Source of the DNA: Allochromatium tepidum
GTDB lineage: Bacteria > Pseudomonadota > Gammaproteobacteria > Chromatiales > Chromatiaceae
Assembly (NCBI RefSeq): GCF_018409545.1
Contig: NZ_AP024563.1
Span: 664,501-728,500 of the forward strand
Length of the DNA stretch: 64,000 nucleotides
Direction of reading: 5' to 3'
The notes beneath the pieces were generated by a model. The model ran no database searches, was not told the DNA's origin, and worked only from the letters and a program-made list of their open reading frames with translations. Below are positions 35,201 through 43,782 of this stretch, piece by piece; within the stretch, counting starts at the first letter, position 1; every line of letters starts with the position of its first letter. The position numbers were made by a program, and so were the translations under genes.

Positions 35201-38200
35201 TCAGTCGCTTGGCCGGCGTTTGGACAGCCGCTCGTAGACCTGTTGTCCGAGCCAGTTCGATACCAGCTCGCGCATCTCCGGCTTGCTCATGTACTCCGTG
35301 AACAGCCCCTCGTTGAGTTCCAGTCGCTCGATGAACAGGGACTCCAGCACCTGACCGAAAAGGAGCTGGAACTTGTCCAACGGATTGACCTCGGCGGCCT
35401 GTTGCAGCGACTCGTTCAGGCTAGCGGCCTCGGCGATCTGATCGAAGAAGAGTTGATCGGCCTCGTTGAGTTCGCCGCCGAAACGCTGATTGACGAGATC
35501 GATCAGACGCGACAGCGCCACCGACTCCTCGCGCACCATGCCCGAACCGACCTCGCTCGGTCCGTCCAGCGGCTTGGCGTAACCCTCGTTCAGGCTGATC
35601 GAGCCTTCACTGATCTTTTGCAGTCGGTAATAGTCGAGCTCGACCTCTTCATCGAACCGGTAGCCCGGCCCGCTCTTGCGCTTGGGCAGTTTCAACGCCA
35701 GGTGGCGCAGGTAGGTGAACAGCTTCTCCAGGTCACTGTCCTGGTAGGGAATCACCTGACTCAAGAAGCCGTACAGATTGCGGAATGCCTGCAGCTTGCC
35801 GCGCCACAGTTCGGCCTCTTCCTCGGCCGTGCTCTGCCAGTGCACGAAACGCGCGACGGCCTGGTCCAGAAGCGCATTCATCGCCTTGTGGTCGCTGGCG
35901 CTCTGGCGGCGTTTGGGCGCGAAGAAGACGCGGGCAAACTCGGCCACCTCGGTCTGCAGGTAGATGCCTGCCGCATCCAGCTCGGCCTTGACTGCATAGA
36001 GCCTGTCGGGATCGACCTGCTCGCCCATCACCGCGCCGTCGTAGTACTGCCGGAAGGCCTCCTGAATCTCGCCCGGCTCATTGACGAAATCGAGCACGAA
36101 CGTATCTTCCTTCAGCGGGTGCGTCCGATTCAGGCGCGAAAGGGTTTGCACGGCCTGAATGCCCGCCAGGCGCTTGTCCACGTACATGGTGTGCAGCAGC
36201 GGCTGGTCGAAGCCGGTCTGGTATTTCTCGGCCACCAGCAGCACGCGGTATTCCGGCTTGGCGAAGGTGTCGGGCAGTTCCTTTTCCTTGAGCCCGCCAT
36301 TCATCTCGACCTCGGTGTAGCACTTCTCCGGAATCTTGTCGTCTTCCACCGTACCCGAAAACGCCACCAGGCTCTTGATCGGATAGCCCTTCTCCTGGAT
36401 GTAGCGGTCGAACGCCTGCTTGTAGCGCACCGCCTCCAGTCGCGAGCCGGTCACCACCATGGCCTTGGCGTGCCCGCCGATCTTGTGGCGGGTGAAGTGC
36501 TGGAAGTGCTCCACCATCACCTCGGTCTTCTGGGCGATGTTGTGCGGGTGCAGGCGCATGAAGCGCGCCAGCGCCCTGGCCGCCCTCTTGCGCTCGACGT
36601 TGGGGTCGTCCTCGGCCTTCTTGATCAGCCTGTAGTAGGTTTTGTAGGTGACGTAATGCTTCAGCACGTCCTCGATGAAGCCTTCCTCGATGGCCTGGCG
36701 CATGGTGTAGCGGTGGAAGGGTTCGCCGTTGCGGCCGAAGATCGCCAGCGTCTTGTGCTTGGGCGTGGCGGTGAACGCAAAGAAGCTCATGTTGGGCTGC
36801 CGGCCACGCTTGGCCATGGAACGGAACAGGCGCTCGAGCTCCACCTCGCCTTCCTCCTCAGCCATCGCCTGCGCCTTCTTGCGCAGTTCCTCGCCCCCCA
36901 GCACGCCCTTCAGCTCCGTGGCTGTCTCGCCCGACTGCGAGCTGTGCGCCTCGTCGATGATCACCGCGTATTTGCGCGTGGGCAGATGGCTATTGCCGCC
37001 TTCGCCGCGTTCCTCGTTCAGCCTGGCCAGTTGGCTGGAGACGAAGGGGAACTTCTGCAGCGTGGTGATGATGATCGGCACGCCGGCTTCCAGCGCTTCG
37101 GCGAGCTGGCGCGAGTCCTCGTCGATTTTCTGCACCACGCCCTGGCGGTGATCGAACTGATAGATGGTGTTCTGCAACTGGCGGTCGAGCACCACGCGGT
37201 CGGTGATCACCACCACGCTGTCGAACACCCGTTCGTCGCTCGCATCGTGCAGGCTGGAGAGGCGATGGGCCAGCCACGCGATAGTGTTGCTCTTGCCGCT
37301 ACCGGCCGAGTGCTCGATGAGATAGTTATGCCCCACGCCCTCGCGGGCGGCCGCCGCCACCAACTCGCGCACCGCCTGCAACTGGTGGTAGCGCGGAAAG
37401 ATCAGGCTTTCCTTGCGCACCTTCTTGCCGTCGTCTGTGGTTTTTTCCTCGACGCTCAGATGCAGGAAGCGGGCGAGCAGGTCCAGCAGGCTGTCGCGCT
37501 GCAGCACCTCTTCCCACAGGTAAGCCGTCTTGTAGTTGCGCCCGTGCGGATCGGGCGGGTTGCCTGCACCGCCGTCCATGCCCCGGTTGAAGGGCAGGAA
37601 ATAGGTAGACGAACCCGCCAGCCGGGTGGTCATGTGGACCTCTTCGGTGTCCACCGCAAAATGCACCAGGCTGCGCTTGGCGAACACGAAGATCGGTTCG
37701 CGCGGGTCGCGGTCGTGGCGATACTGGTGGATGGCGTCGGCTGCCGTCTGGCCGCTCAAGGGGTTTTTGAGTTCCAGCGTCACCACCGGGATGCCGTTGA
37801 CCGACAGCACCACGTCCAGCGATTTTTCCGACCGGGGGCTGTAGTGCAACTGGCGGGTCAACCCCAGCCGGTTGGCCTGGTAGCGCGCCTCGAGCTCCGG
37901 ATTGAGGCCGTGGGCCGGGCGAAAAAAGGCGACCCGCAACGTGCGGCCGTAACACTTGAAGCCATGCCGCAGCGTGGCCAGCGCGCCATGGGTATCCAGC
38001 CACTTGCACAGCGACTCCAGCACCCGCGCACCGGTCTCGCCGCCGTGCAAGGCCTCCAGCTTGGCCCACTCCTTGCCCTGGGTGGCGCGGATGAAGGCCA
38101 GCGCCTCCTCCGGAAAAATCGCCCGCTCCCGGTCGAAGCCCTTGCCGTCCAGGCGCGTGTAGCCATCGGCCAGCAAGGCGGCCTCGATGGCGGTTTCGAA

Positions 38201-38224
38201 GGCGGCTTCGGAGGTTCTCTTCAT
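35201..38224 (-). CDS. hsdR: Type I restriction endonuclease subunit R
   Basis: A 1007-residue motor-nuclease. An N-terminal PD-(D/E)xK nuclease domain is seen at about 135-155 (VVTLELKNP). The SF2 translocase domain has Walker A HSAGSGKSNT (about 308), the helicase motif VIIDEAHSSQSG (about 422) and FAFTATPKH. A helical C-terminal domain contacts the methylase core. With HsdM and HsdS it cuts unmodified DNA far from the recognition site. It is the last gene of the operon and its ATG overlaps the stop of the PIN-like gene by four bases, an unusual place for hsdR. Confidence 0.96.
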   Translation of the reverse strand: MKRTSEAAFETAIEAALLADGYTRLDGKGFDRERAIFPEEALAFIRATQGKEWAKLEALHGGETGARVLESLCKWLDTHGALATLRHGFKCYGRTLRVAFFRPAHGLNPELEARYQANRLGLTRQLHYSPRSEKSLDVVLSVNGIPVVTLELKNPLSGQTAADAIHQYRHDRDPREPIFVFAKRSLVHFAVDTEEVHMTTRLAGSSTYFLPFNRGMDGGAGNPPDPHGRNYKTAYLWEEVLQRDSLLDLLARFLHLSVEEKTTDDGKKVRKESLIFPRYHQLQAVRELVAAAAREGVGHNYLIEHSAGSGKSNTIAWLAHRLSSLHDASDERVFDSVVVITDRVVLDRQLQNTIYQFDHRQGVVQKIDEDSRQLAEALEAGVPIIITTLQKFPFVSSQLARLNEERGEGGNSHLPTRKYAVIIDEAHSSQSGETATELKGVLGGEELRKKAQAMAEEEGEVELERLFRSMAKRGRQPNMSFFAFTATPKHKTLAIFGRNGEPFHRYTMRQAIEEGFIEDVLKHYVTYKTYYRLIKKAEDDPNVERKRAARALARFMRLHPHNIAQKTEVMVEHFQHFTRHKIGGHAKAMVVTGSRLEAVRYKQAFDRYIQEKGYPIKSLVAFSGTVEDDKIPEKCYTEVEMNGGLKEKELPDTFAKPEYRVLLVAEKYQTGFDQPLLHTMYVDKRLAGIQAVQTLSRLNRTHPLKEDTFVLDFVNEPGEIQEAFRQYYDGAVMGEQVDPDRLYAVKAELDAAGIYLQTEVAEFARVFFAPKRRQSASDHKAMNALLDQAVARFVHWQSTAEEEAELWRGKLQAFRNLYGFLSQVIPYQDSDLEKLFTYLRHLALKLPKRKSGPGYRFDEEVELDYYRLQKISEGSISLNEGYAKPLDGPSEVGSGMVREESVALSRLIDLVNQRFGGELNEADQLFFDQIAEAASLNESLQQAAEVNPLDKFQLLFGQVLESLFIERLELNEGLFTEYMSKPEMRELVSNWLGQQVYERLSKRRPSD

Positions 38225-38715
38225 GGTCGTTTACCCAGGACAAATCGGGCCCTCTCCCGCCGCAACATCTCGTAAGGCGTCATGAAGGGTAAGTTCAAAC
38301 CAATACAGACGTTCGGAATCTTGATCCGTTTGGCCGAGTTTGCGGGAACTTCGTGCGTGACCACGGTCTGGCCACGCGCCAGCGCATGGGCGATCAGATA
38401 GAAATCCGCAACCTGCAGGAAGGTATTAATGGCGGCCGGCTCGTATTGCTGTGCCGTGATCCAGGTACTCACGACGCCGAACTTGGCTGCAACCGACGCA
38501 TCGGTCTTGGTGAACAGGCCATTCCCATGATTGCGCGCCCAAATGCTGAGCTCGTCATCGCCAGCGGCAATCTCATCCCCCACCTTGTCGATACTGGCGA
38601 CCTTGCCGGCCGCATGGTTGTCGACCAGCCACTCCCAGAATGCAGGGCAGAAGTCCAGCCCGTAGTGCAGGTTCTTGGCCTGAATGAACACGTTCGCATC
38701 GAGCAGGTAGCTCAT
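38221..38715 (-). CDS. DUF4411 family PIN-like protein (probable toxin)
   Basis: A 164-residue protein starting SYLLDANVFIQAKNLHYGLD, with the PIN-type Asp after a hydrophobic strand. Further acidic residues (DKVGDEIAAGDDELSIWARN, and VADFYLIAHALARG with the conserved Asp) complete a likely metal-ion RNase site. The C-terminus is NVCIGLNLPFMTPYEMLRRE. DUF4411 genes usually lie beside an ImmA/IrrE-type gene, as here, and are regarded as toxin partners. It overlaps both neighbours by four bases. Confidence 0.82.
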   Translation of the reverse strand: MSYLLDANVFIQAKNLHYGLDFCPAFWEWLVDNHAAGKVASIDKVGDEIAAGDDELSIWARNHGNGLFTKTDASVAAKFGVVSTWITAQQYEPAAINTFLQVADFYLIAHALARGQTVVTHEVPANSAKRIKIPNVCIGLNLPFMTPYEMLRRERARFVLGKRP

Positions 38716-39866
38716 GGGCTCACCCCCAACTCGCGCGCCGCTTCGTAGAACGTCGATGTCTTGCGTACACCCAGCATGCGGAAGGCATCCTGAAACAGCG
38801 TTTGCCCTTCCAGCGTGCTAGCCAGCACGGCGCGGGCGAATCGCTTGCCGGTGCGCGCTCCGAGGGTGCGATAGAAGTCGCCGCCACCAGCTTGGCTGCG
38901 CTCCAGTGCGCGGACGCGGTCCAGCTCTTCACGGTAGTGTTGCCGGAGCGTTCCTCGGTCGATGTATCCGGCATCGAACAGGCGACGCAACGCGACGAGG
39001 GTGCTCACCTTGAACAGTCGCGCCAGCCGTTGAATCTCGGCCGGCACATCGGCAACAGGGTCGTGGGCGTTGTGCAACTCTTCCAATGGCATCAGCAGCT
39101 CAGCGGCCACCCGGTTGCACCAGCGCTCAAGCTCCAGTTCCGGCACGCTGCCGGCTGTGGGATCGGATAGGCCGCTCGCGCCCAGCCACACATGCGCCAG
39201 CTCGTGGGCGAGGGTGAACATCTGCGCCGCCTTGCTGTCGGCGGCATTCAGGAACACCAGCGGCGCCGCCTCATCGGCCAAGGCGAAGCCGCGAAACTCG
39301 TCCACACGCAGCTTGCGGTGGCTGTTGCTGCCGACGATCGAACTGGCCATCACCAGCACGCCGGCTTCCTCTGCCTTGGCGATGAGCCGGCGCAGGGCAT
39401 CGGTCCAGGTGGACAGCCGCCGCCGCTCCTCAACGGAAAGACCAAGCGTCTTGCGGATTTCAGCCGCCACGGTCTCCGGGGCATGCTTCATGGAAACGCT
39501 GCCGACAAACGCGGGCCGCGGCAAACCATGAAGGCGGACATACTCGCTGTACCACTCCTGCCGCTGCTGACAGAGGTAGAGCGTGTCCAGCAGCTCGCTG
39601 CTCGGCGCGGCCGGCGCTTCATCGCGGAAGGTACGAAAATCAGGCACCGGTAAGCGTAGCTCCGGTGGCTCCGGCAGGAAAAAGTAGCCGATCGGCGTAT
39701 GGGTCATCCGCGCGAAGGACTCCAGCTGTTGCAGCGTCGGCTGAGCCTCGCCGGACAGCCACTTCGGCCACTGGCGAAATCGCCGCTCGATGGCCGGCTC
39801 ATCCAGGCGCGCCCGCAATGCTGCCCAGCGCAGCACCGGAATCGACGCGGGGACCCTTACGCTCAT
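38712..39866 (-). CDS. ImmA/IrrE family metallo-endopeptidase (probable partner of the DUF4411 protein)
   Basis: A 384-residue protein. The N-terminal part (LSGEAQPTLQQLESFARMTH, TPIGYFFLPEPPELRLPVPD) is the helical region typical of the COG2856 group fused to ImmA/IrrE. The zinc-peptidase motif is FTLAHELAHVWLGASG (HExxH), with a further Glu in LELERWCNRVAAELLMP. Proteases of this type cleave regulators or act as antitoxins. It lies between hsdS and the DUF4411 gene with four-base overlaps on both sides, so all are made together. Confidence 0.85.
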   Translation of the reverse strand: MSVRVPASIPVLRWAALRARLDEPAIERRFRQWPKWLSGEAQPTLQQLESFARMTHTPIGYFFLPEPPELRLPVPDFRTFRDEAPAAPSSELLDTLYLCQQRQEWYSEYVRLHGLPRPAFVGSVSMKHAPETVAAEIRKTLGLSVEERRRLSTWTDALRRLIAKAEEAGVLVMASSIVGSNSHRKLRVDEFRGFALADEAAPLVFLNAADSKAAQMFTLAHELAHVWLGASGLSDPTAGSVPELELERWCNRVAAELLMPLEELHNAHDPVADVPAEIQRLARLFKVSTLVALRRLFDAGYIDRGTLRQHYREELDRVRALERSQAGGGDFYRTLGARTGKRFARAVLASTLEGQTLFQDAFRMLGVRKTSTFYEAARELGVSP

Positions 39867-41152
39867 GGCTGCATCTCCTCCAGCGGAATCTGGCCGGTGA
39901 CGGCGGCGGTAATCAAGGCGGCGCGGCGTTCTTTGGCAAGCGAGATCGAGACCTGCAAGCTGTCACTCAGTGCGTTACTCTTCCGTTGGCCTGCCTCGAC
40001 CGCGCTAACAATGCTCTTTTGCTCTTCTAGCGGCGGCAGTGGGATGCGGAAGTGTCCCAGCACCTCTGTATTCAAGTTGTCCATCGTTGAACCAACAGAT
40101 TCCAGTGCTAACTGCGTTGAGGCAAGAGTTCCGCTGAACACCAATGCCACATATCTCGGATCCACGAGAGTCCTGTCGCACCTGACTCGCAGGCTTCCGG
40201 TACCGCAGAGCCAACCAACTTGTGAGCTCTCAACGACTCCGCAGCGGCCAAGCTCACCGCGTCTGCCAAAGACAATGTCACCCTCTTCAAGTCTGTGTAT
40301 TGCCAATCGTTGCGCGGTCTTTTCGTCGACAGAAATCCCAAAGTCTGGGGTGATTTTGTTACCCTTTAAGTGTGCCGGGTTGATTACTGGGACCCCGTTA
40401 TCAACATACTCATCGGCATGAAGTTGAGAGCCGAACGGGCCTATCTGAAGTGATCTGCAGACAAATCGCAGTTGCGGCATGCCCCAATGCGCCGGAATCT
40501 CGCCCAGCCAGTCGAGGCCGGAGGGTTTGAGCGGGGCGTTGGGGTCGAGGCCGCGGGTGACGACGCGGCTGATGAGGGCGGCGCGCTTTTCCTCCAGCAG
40601 CGCGAGCATGCGCTCCTTCTCGGCAATCAGCGCGTCGATCCGGGCGGTTTCGCGGTCGAGGTAGTCGGCGATGAGGCGCTGCCTCTCCTCGCTTGGGAAC
40701 GGCAACAAGATCGAGCGCAGGTCGTCGGCCGATAACTCCATAAAGGTCGAGCCGCGCCCCAATGCTTCCAGAGCCGGTCGCAAGTGAATCAGGCTGTAGA
40801 AGTAGAAGCGCTCGTCTACCCCGTCCAGCTTGGTCAATAGAAAACAACCTTGATTACAGGTTGACGGCACAGCGAGGATTGCGGTTTGTCCGATAGGCGC
40901 TCGCTTCGAAAGAACGATCGAACCAGGCGGCGCGAGATCGACTCCGCAGCTCTTATAGCCTTCCTCAGTAATACGACGGCGCGTTTCCCGGACATACCGA
41001 TCCGTGAGTTTCCCGAGGTCTTCTGGCGTCACCCAGTTAATGTCGCCGTCCCAGTAGTCTTCTATGCCACTCGAAGGCGTTGCACCCGATTTGGTATCGA
41101 ATAGAAAACGCAGGCGCCGCGTTTCTGTCCCTATCGGTATGGTAAGTGTCAC
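39863..41152 (-). CDS. hsdS: Type I restriction-modification specificity subunit
   Basis: A 429-residue DNA-recognition subunit with two target-recognition domains. The first (about 5-150) includes RFLFDTKSGATPSSGIEDYW and ends in the conserved helix LADYLDRETARIDALIAEKE-like region (about 190-215). The second (about 230-380) starts at SGLDWLGEIPAHWGMPQLRF and ends with the partner helix IPLPPLEEQKSIVSAVEAGQ. The start is the GTG at 41152, overlapping the stop of the third hsdM-tail copy (GTGA). Without that start the frame runs upstream into antisense-like sequence. Confidence 0.92.
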   Translation of the reverse strand: MTLTIPIGTETRRLRFLFDTKSGATPSSGIEDYWDGDINWVTPEDLGKLTDRYVRETRRRITEEGYKSCGVDLAPPGSIVLSKRAPIGQTAILAVPSTCNQGCFLLTKLDGVDERFYFYSLIHLRPALEALGRGSTFMELSADDLRSILLPFPSEERQRLIADYLDRETARIDALIAEKERMLALLEEKRAALISRVVTRGLDPNAPLKPSGLDWLGEIPAHWGMPQLRFVCRSLQIGPFGSQLHADEYVDNGVPVINPAHLKGNKITPDFGISVDEKTAQRLAIHRLEEGDIVFGRRGELGRCGVVESSQVGWLCGTGSLRVRCDRTLVDPRYVALVFSGTLASTQLALESVGSTMDNLNTEVLGHFRIPLPPLEEQKSIVSAVEAGQRKSNALSDSLQVSISLAKERRAALITAAVTGQIPLEEMQP

Positions 41153-41421
41153 TCCGTCACCTCCCACAACACCCCAATGATCCGCTTTTCCACCTCGGCC
41201 AGTTCCGCATCGATCTCGTGCAACGGGCGTGGCGGCTGGTATGGGAAGAACACGCGGTTGAAGTTGATCTCGTCGCCCACCTTGCCGATGCCGCCGTCCT
41301 GCTCGTCCACGGTTTCGCGGTCGATCCAGGTGTCGTTGACGTAAGGGCGCACCTTGCGCAGGGCGGAGCCGGTTCTTACCGCGCCGCCAGTTTGGCCATG
41401 CTGAAGCAATGCGGGGGTCAT
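41149..41421 (-). CDS. HsdM C-terminal tail copy C, free-standing 90-aa frame
   Basis: Ninety codons; the last 70 match the C-terminus of HsdM at about 60 of 70 positions (RETVDEQDGGIGKVGDEINF, then NRVFFPYQPPRPLHEIDAEL). The first 20 (MTPALLQHGQTGGAVRTGSA) are unrelated to HsdM but resemble copy B. The ATG overlaps the preceding stop (ATGA) and its stop overlaps the hsdS start (GTGA). It carries more changes than copy B, several near the end (IIGVLWEVTE), suggesting decay or a different role. The HsdM tail normally contacts HsdS; whether this piece is made or folds alone is unknown. Confidence 0.65.
   Translation of the reverse strand: MTPALLQHGQTGGAVRTGSALRKVRPYVNDTWIDRETVDEQDGGIGKVGDEINFNRVFFPYQPPRPLHEIDAELAEVEKRIIGVLWEVTE
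41152..41392. repeat. hsdM 3'-end duplication, copy C
   Basis: About 240 bp similar to 41957-42195 and, over its first about 210 bp, to the 3' end of hsdM (43782-43991). Each copy ends in GTGACGGA(A/G)TGA or a close form, directly providing the overlapping start codon of the next gene. Confidence 0.85.
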
Positions 41422-41957
41422 GGCTGTGTCTCCATTGCCCGGTAGGCCTGCTCGGGATCGTTGGGGACATCCGGCCGCGTCATGCGGATGCGCCGGGCTT
41501 CCGGCAAAGGCTGCACATACTTCTGGCGGACGTACTCCGGGTTGCGCTGCAGGATATGCCCCAGCTCTTCCAGGCGCCAGGGGCGCTGGCGCAGCAGCTC
41601 CAGGACCACGTCGCGTACCGCGTCGGGTGGGCTGCGGCGCCCCAGGGCGCCGACGCGGGCGGCCAGCTCGCCGGGCAGCTCGGCCAGCAGTGCATCGCGG
41701 ACTACGGCTTTGCGCTCGGTTTCGGCCTTGTCTAGGGAGTTGGGGTCCCTAGACAAGCCGCCAAGGTTCCTAGATAAGCCCTCGGGGTTGCTAGATAGGC
41801 CGGCGTCGCGCAGCTTCTTCAAGCCCTGGCTGGCCGTGAGCGTGTCGGTTTGGATGTCCAGCCGCAGCGGGCAGTTGGACATGCTGGCGGCCTTGGCCTC
41901 GATGCGTTCGTTCTCATCCAGCAGGTTCAGCTGTTCCAGCAGCTCCTGCGCTGTCAT
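41418..41957 (-). CDS. Internally deleted AlbA/Schlafen-type ATP-binding protein derivative, 179 aa
   Basis: The first about 22 residues (MTAQELLEQLNLLDENERIE, AKAAS) are the typical start of an AlbA_2-domain ATP-binding protein of roughly 480 residues, and the last about 80 (RDVVLELLRQRPWRLEELGH through MTRPDVPNDPEQAYRA) are the typical winged-helix C-terminus. The AlbA core and ATPase domain are missing. The middle holds short Leu-Ser-Asn/Asp repeats (GLSSNPEGLSRNLGGLSRDP). The frame is intact with four-base overlaps on both sides, so a small, probably DNA-binding protein may still be produced. Confidence 0.65.
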   Translation of the reverse strand: MTAQELLEQLNLLDENERIEAKAASMSNCPLRLDIQTDTLTASQGLKKLRDAGLSSNPEGLSRNLGGLSRDPNSLDKAETERKAVVRDALLAELPGELAARVGALGRRSPPDAVRDVVLELLRQRPWRLEELGHILQRNPEYVRQKYVQPLPEARRIRMTRPDVPNDPEQAYRAMETQP

Positions 41958-42316
41958 TCCGTCACCTCCCGCAGCAGCGCCATGATTCGCTTTTCCACCT
42001 CGGCCAGTTCCGCGTCGATCTCGTGCAGTGGGCGTGGCGGCTGGTATTGGAAGAACACGCGGTTGAAGTTGATCTCGTAGCCCACCTTGCCGATGCCGCC
42101 GTCCTGCTCGTCCAGGGTTTCGCGGTCGATCCAGGCATCGTTCACATAAGAGCGCACCTCGCGCAGGGCGGAGCCGGTTCCGGCTGCGCCGCCAGTCAAG
42201 CAACGCTCAAGCAACATCGGCAGCGTAATTCTTTGATTTGTATAGCCAAAGGATGTTGGCCGACCCATCCGGAGCCGGCCAGTCAAGCAAGGCTCAAGCA
42301 ACGCGATCAGGATCAT
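41954..42316 (-). CDS. HsdM C-terminal tail copy B, free-standing 120-aa frame
   Basis: One hundred and twenty codons. The last 70 differ from the HsdM C-terminus at only three positions (RETLDEQDGGIGKVGYEINF, NRVFFQYQPPRPLHEIDAEL, AEVEKRIMALLREVTE). The leading 50 include a 25-base direct repeat that yields LLEPCLTGR and LLERCLTGG. The ATG at 42316 overlaps the stop of the ATP-binding gene and the stop overlaps the next ATG, so this copy is embedded in the translationally coupled chain. Its strong conservation suggests recent duplication or selection. Confidence 0.65.
   Translation of the reverse strand: MILIALLEPCLTGRLRMGRPTSFGYTNQRITLPMLLERCLTGGAAGTGSALREVRSYVNDAWIDRETLDEQDGGIGKVGYEINFNRVFFQYQPPRPLHEIDAELAEVEKRIMALLREVTE
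41957..42195. repeat. hsdM 3'-end duplication, copy B
   Basis: About 210 bp nearly identical to the 3' end of hsdM (43782-43991), plus about 30 bp (GCGCAGGGCGGAGCCGGTTC and GCGCCGCCAGT) shared only with copy C. B and C therefore share a precursor that is not simply the hsdM end. Confidence 0.88.
42191..42302. repeat. 25-bp direct repeat in the leader of copy B
   Basis: GCCAGTCAAGCAACGCTCAA plus GCAAC at 42191-42215 recurs at 42278-42302 with one mismatch, 87 bp apart. A weaker version lies at the matching place in copy C (41387-41412). Confidence 0.6.
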
Positions 42317-43782
42317 CGCGCCCACCATGGCAGGTACTTGCGGGCCCGGCTACCGACGGTCTCGTCGTGGCAGACGATCAGGCCGGCCGCGATGGTGTCC
42401 TTGATCACCCGCGACACCATGGCGCTGTTCTTCTCCTCGATGCCGAAGCGCTTGCGCAGGGTCGTGTTGGTCATGCCGTCGCGCTGTACATAGCGCAGGC
42501 AGGCATGCAAGTAACAGGCGCGTATCCGATCCGCCTTGTCCATGTCGCGGAACTCGCGATGCGAAAACAGCACGGCGCGGGTGTGCTCGTCAGTGGTCTC
42601 AAACAAGGGCGCGGGCAACTGGTAGAGCTCAGTCTCAAAGACCACCTTGTCGATACCGCTGCCGCGCTCCTCGCAAACGCCGATGCGGCGCATGAACGAG
42701 GCCAAGGCCTCGTTGCGCGACCGGGGCGGGCTGTCGAGAAACCGATGCGTCTGCACCAGTGGCAGGCCGGGATTGGTGATCTCCATGCGCCCAGCGAAAA
42801 TCTCCACCATCGGGCCGGCGCCGGTCAGATGAAAATCTTGATGGATCAGCGCATTGGCAATCAGCTCGCGAATGGCCGGCACCGGGAACATCGGCACTTC
42901 CTTGCGCAAGGCACGACCGATGACTTCGTTGCTTGGCAGTAGCCCAGTCACGAAGTCGATCAGGCCCTCGAAGCCGGTCGCATAGCCTTTTCCGACCTCT
43001 TGCTCACGGATGGTTTCAACGCGACTGTTGCCCTTGTAGAGCACCACGCGCACGGTCTTGCGCCGCAGCGTGCGGAAGTCGGCCAGCCGTCTGGCGAACA
43101 GGATGGCCCCCAGGTTGGTGATGCTCCATGCCCCCGCCGCTTGGGTGATGAGACCGTCGCTGGCCAGTGTGGACAGGATGGCTTCGCGGCCTTCGGGCAG
43201 GGGTTGGCCCAGCAACTCAAAATAAGCCGGGTAGTCGAGCAGGCGCAGGACTTCGTCACCTGTAACTTTTTCGGCCGCCACCTCGCGCTCGAAAGGTGTC
43301 TGATCGAACACACGCCAAAGCTCGCGTTCCTTTTCGGGAAAATCCTTGAGCTTTTTCTTGTAGGAACCGATGCGGATGAACTCGACACCTTTGAACTGCA
43401 CTGGATGGCGAAACGCTGCACCAATCTCGAGCAGGACGACGCGCCGGCCATCAGCCTCGAACACATGGAAGCGAAAATCAATTTTGGGAGACAGCAGCCG
43501 CAGCAACCAGCTCTCCAGTTCTTCGTTGCCGACCTTAACCGACGCTGGGTCGAAACGTGTGCCGACCACGTCATGCGTGGCGTCGTCGATGCCCCACACC
43601 AGATAGGCCTTCACTTTGCCGGCCAAGGCTGCGGCATTGGAAAGTGCGGAGAGGTATTCGCCGATCCCTTCTGGGTCGGCATTGTCGTGCTTGAATTCGA
43701 CCCAACCGACTTCTTGCGGGAGCTTGCGCAGTTCTGACAGCAAACCGCGAAGTTCGGTGAGTTGTCGATCATCCATGCTCAC
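42313..43782 (-). CDS. AlbA/Schlafen-domain ATP-binding protein
   Basis: A 489-residue protein. N-terminal AlbA_2 domain (about 20-150): VGWVEFKHDNADPEGIGEYL, SALSNAAALAGKVKAYLVWG, FIRIGSYKKKLKDFPEKERE. Then a GHKL-type ATP-binding region (about 285-385) with IRELIANALIHQDFHLTGAG, IFAGRMEITNPGLP and EERGSGIDKVVFE, and a C-terminal winged helix. Such proteins are transcriptional regulators or defence-associated nucleases/ATPases; the role here is unknown. The GTG at 43782 overlaps the hsdM stop (GTGA); an ATG two codons later is an alternative. It is the first cargo gene in the hsd operon. Confidence 0.82.
   Translation of the reverse strand: MSMDDRQLTELRGLLSELRKLPQEVGWVEFKHDNADPEGIGEYLSALSNAAALAGKVKAYLVWGIDDATHDVVGTRFDPASVKVGNEELESWLLRLLSPKIDFRFHVFEADGRRVVLLEIGAAFRHPVQFKGVEFIRIGSYKKKLKDFPEKERELWRVFDQTPFEREVAAEKVTGDEVLRLLDYPAYFELLGQPLPEGREAILSTLASDGLITQAAGAWSITNLGAILFARRLADFRTLRRKTVRVVLYKGNSRVETIREQEVGKGYATGFEGLIDFVTGLLPSNEVIGRALRKEVPMFPVPAIRELIANALIHQDFHLTGAGPMVEIFAGRMEITNPGLPLVQTHRFLDSPPRSRNEALASFMRRIGVCEERGSGIDKVVFETELYQLPAPLFETTDEHTRAVLFSHREFRDMDKADRIRACYLHACLRYVQRDGMTNTTLRKRFGIEEKNSAMVSRVIKDTIAAGLIVCHDETVGSRARKYLPWWAR

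Noticed and set aside
35171-38275. 1034-codon plus-strand open frame opposite hsdR
   Set aside because: Antisense to hsdR, with no recognisable domain; its Leu/Val/His/Gln-rich composition reflects the reverse complement of hsdR codons.
41394-42203. Upstream extensions of the hsdS and mini-AlbA frames through the hsdM-tail copies
   Set aside because: The extended parts read the tail copies in a wrong frame (Arg-rich nonsense); the overlapping GTGA/ATGA starts are far better.
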